Source: Anaerolineae bacterium
GTDB lineage: Bacteria; Chloroflexota; Anaerolineae; J102
DNA: 5,927 nucleotides
NCBI GenBank assembly: GCA_015493675.1
Contig: WGCR01000017.1
Span: forward strand, 1-5,927
Direction: 5' to 3'
Positions within the stretch are counted from its first letter, which is position 1; each line of letters begins with the position of its first letter. The notes beneath the pieces are model-generated. The model ran no database searches, was not told the origin of the DNA, and was given only the letters and a program-made list of their open reading frames with translations. The position numbers and the translations under genes were made by a program. Of this stretch, positions 5,867-5,927 are shown piece by piece.

Positions 5867-5927
5867 GAAAGGGAAGAGAAGATGTGAGAGCTAGTAAGTT
5901 GAGTGGGAGTGAAAGAGACTGTTGGGA

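Larger units (their letters stand above)
5593..5927. other. Gene-free right end
   Basis: About 335 bp after the membrane protein contain no open frame with recognisable protein sequence. The stretch is AT-rich, with DnaA-box-like 9-mers in its middle, then hairpins and a direct repeat. The last 70 bases are strongly purine-rich. A GTG at 5884 opens a frame to the edge (at least 14 codons) behind GGGAAGAGAAG, which might be the start of a gene outside the window, but its few residues match nothing I know. Confidence 0.5.

Noticed and set aside
5884..5927. Start of dnaA or a transposase at the right edge
   Set aside because: The 14 visible codons resemble neither a DnaA N-terminus nor a known transposase start, so no gene is called.
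1..5927. tRNA, rRNA, riboswitch or CRISPR array
   Set aside because: No tRNA-like cloverleaf, rRNA segment or regular repeat-spacer series was seen on either strand. The repeats present are too few and too short for CRISPR.

Overview
The window reads as ordinary bacterial chromosome with roughly balanced base composition. It holds six protein genes or gene pieces in three transcriptional blocks. The small DUF951 protein, the extended -10 and strong GGAGG-type signals, the IS630-type DNA-binding protein and the GT-C-like membrane protein would suit a Chloroflexota (Anaerolineae-like) or another DUF951-bearing lineage. That placement is inference; no rRNA or marker gene is present to confirm it.

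Left block (1-814, minus strand): a probable two-gene operon reads leftwards from an extended -10 promoter near 889-897. It encodes a 70-residue DUF951 protein and then the N-terminal 189 residues of a major facilitator superfamily exporter that runs off the left edge. Between about 940 and 1024 lies an A-tract-rich stretch with an 11-bp direct repeat. It precedes a rightward gene (1025-1543) for a 172-residue protein that looks like the N-terminal DNA-binding half of an IS630-type transposase with no catalytic domain.

Middle block (1580-3900): a well-formed alpha-oxoamine synthase gene (1629-2846, plus strand; the PLP family of AONS, KBL, ALAS and SPT) has a strong Shine-Dalgarno and a small hairpin upstream. 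It converges on a zinc-dependent alcohol dehydrogenase gene (3889-2895, minus strand). The two share a perfect 14-bp-stem bidirectional terminator. The dehydrogenase has a near-consensus promoter and Shine-Dalgarno and all its zinc ligands, but one base is missing near 3648-3653, so it is frameshifted in this sequence.

Right block (3940-5927): a gene-free spacer carries degenerate CGAAG-type and ATCCGTGTT repeats. It is followed by a 454-residue polytopic membrane protein that resembles GT-C (GT87/DUF2029-like) glycosyltransferases. After it come about 335 bp without a convincing gene. This tail contains a cluster of DnaA-box-like 9-mers (5661-5792), then two mutually exclusive hairpins and an 11-bp direct repeat (5810-5866) that could be the end of a mobile element or another protein-binding region.

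The genes do not form an obvious shared pathway. I see no clear new system. The observations most worth checking are the DnaA-box-like cluster, the stand-alone IS630-type DNA-binding protein with its phased A-tracts, and the dehydrogenase frameshift.
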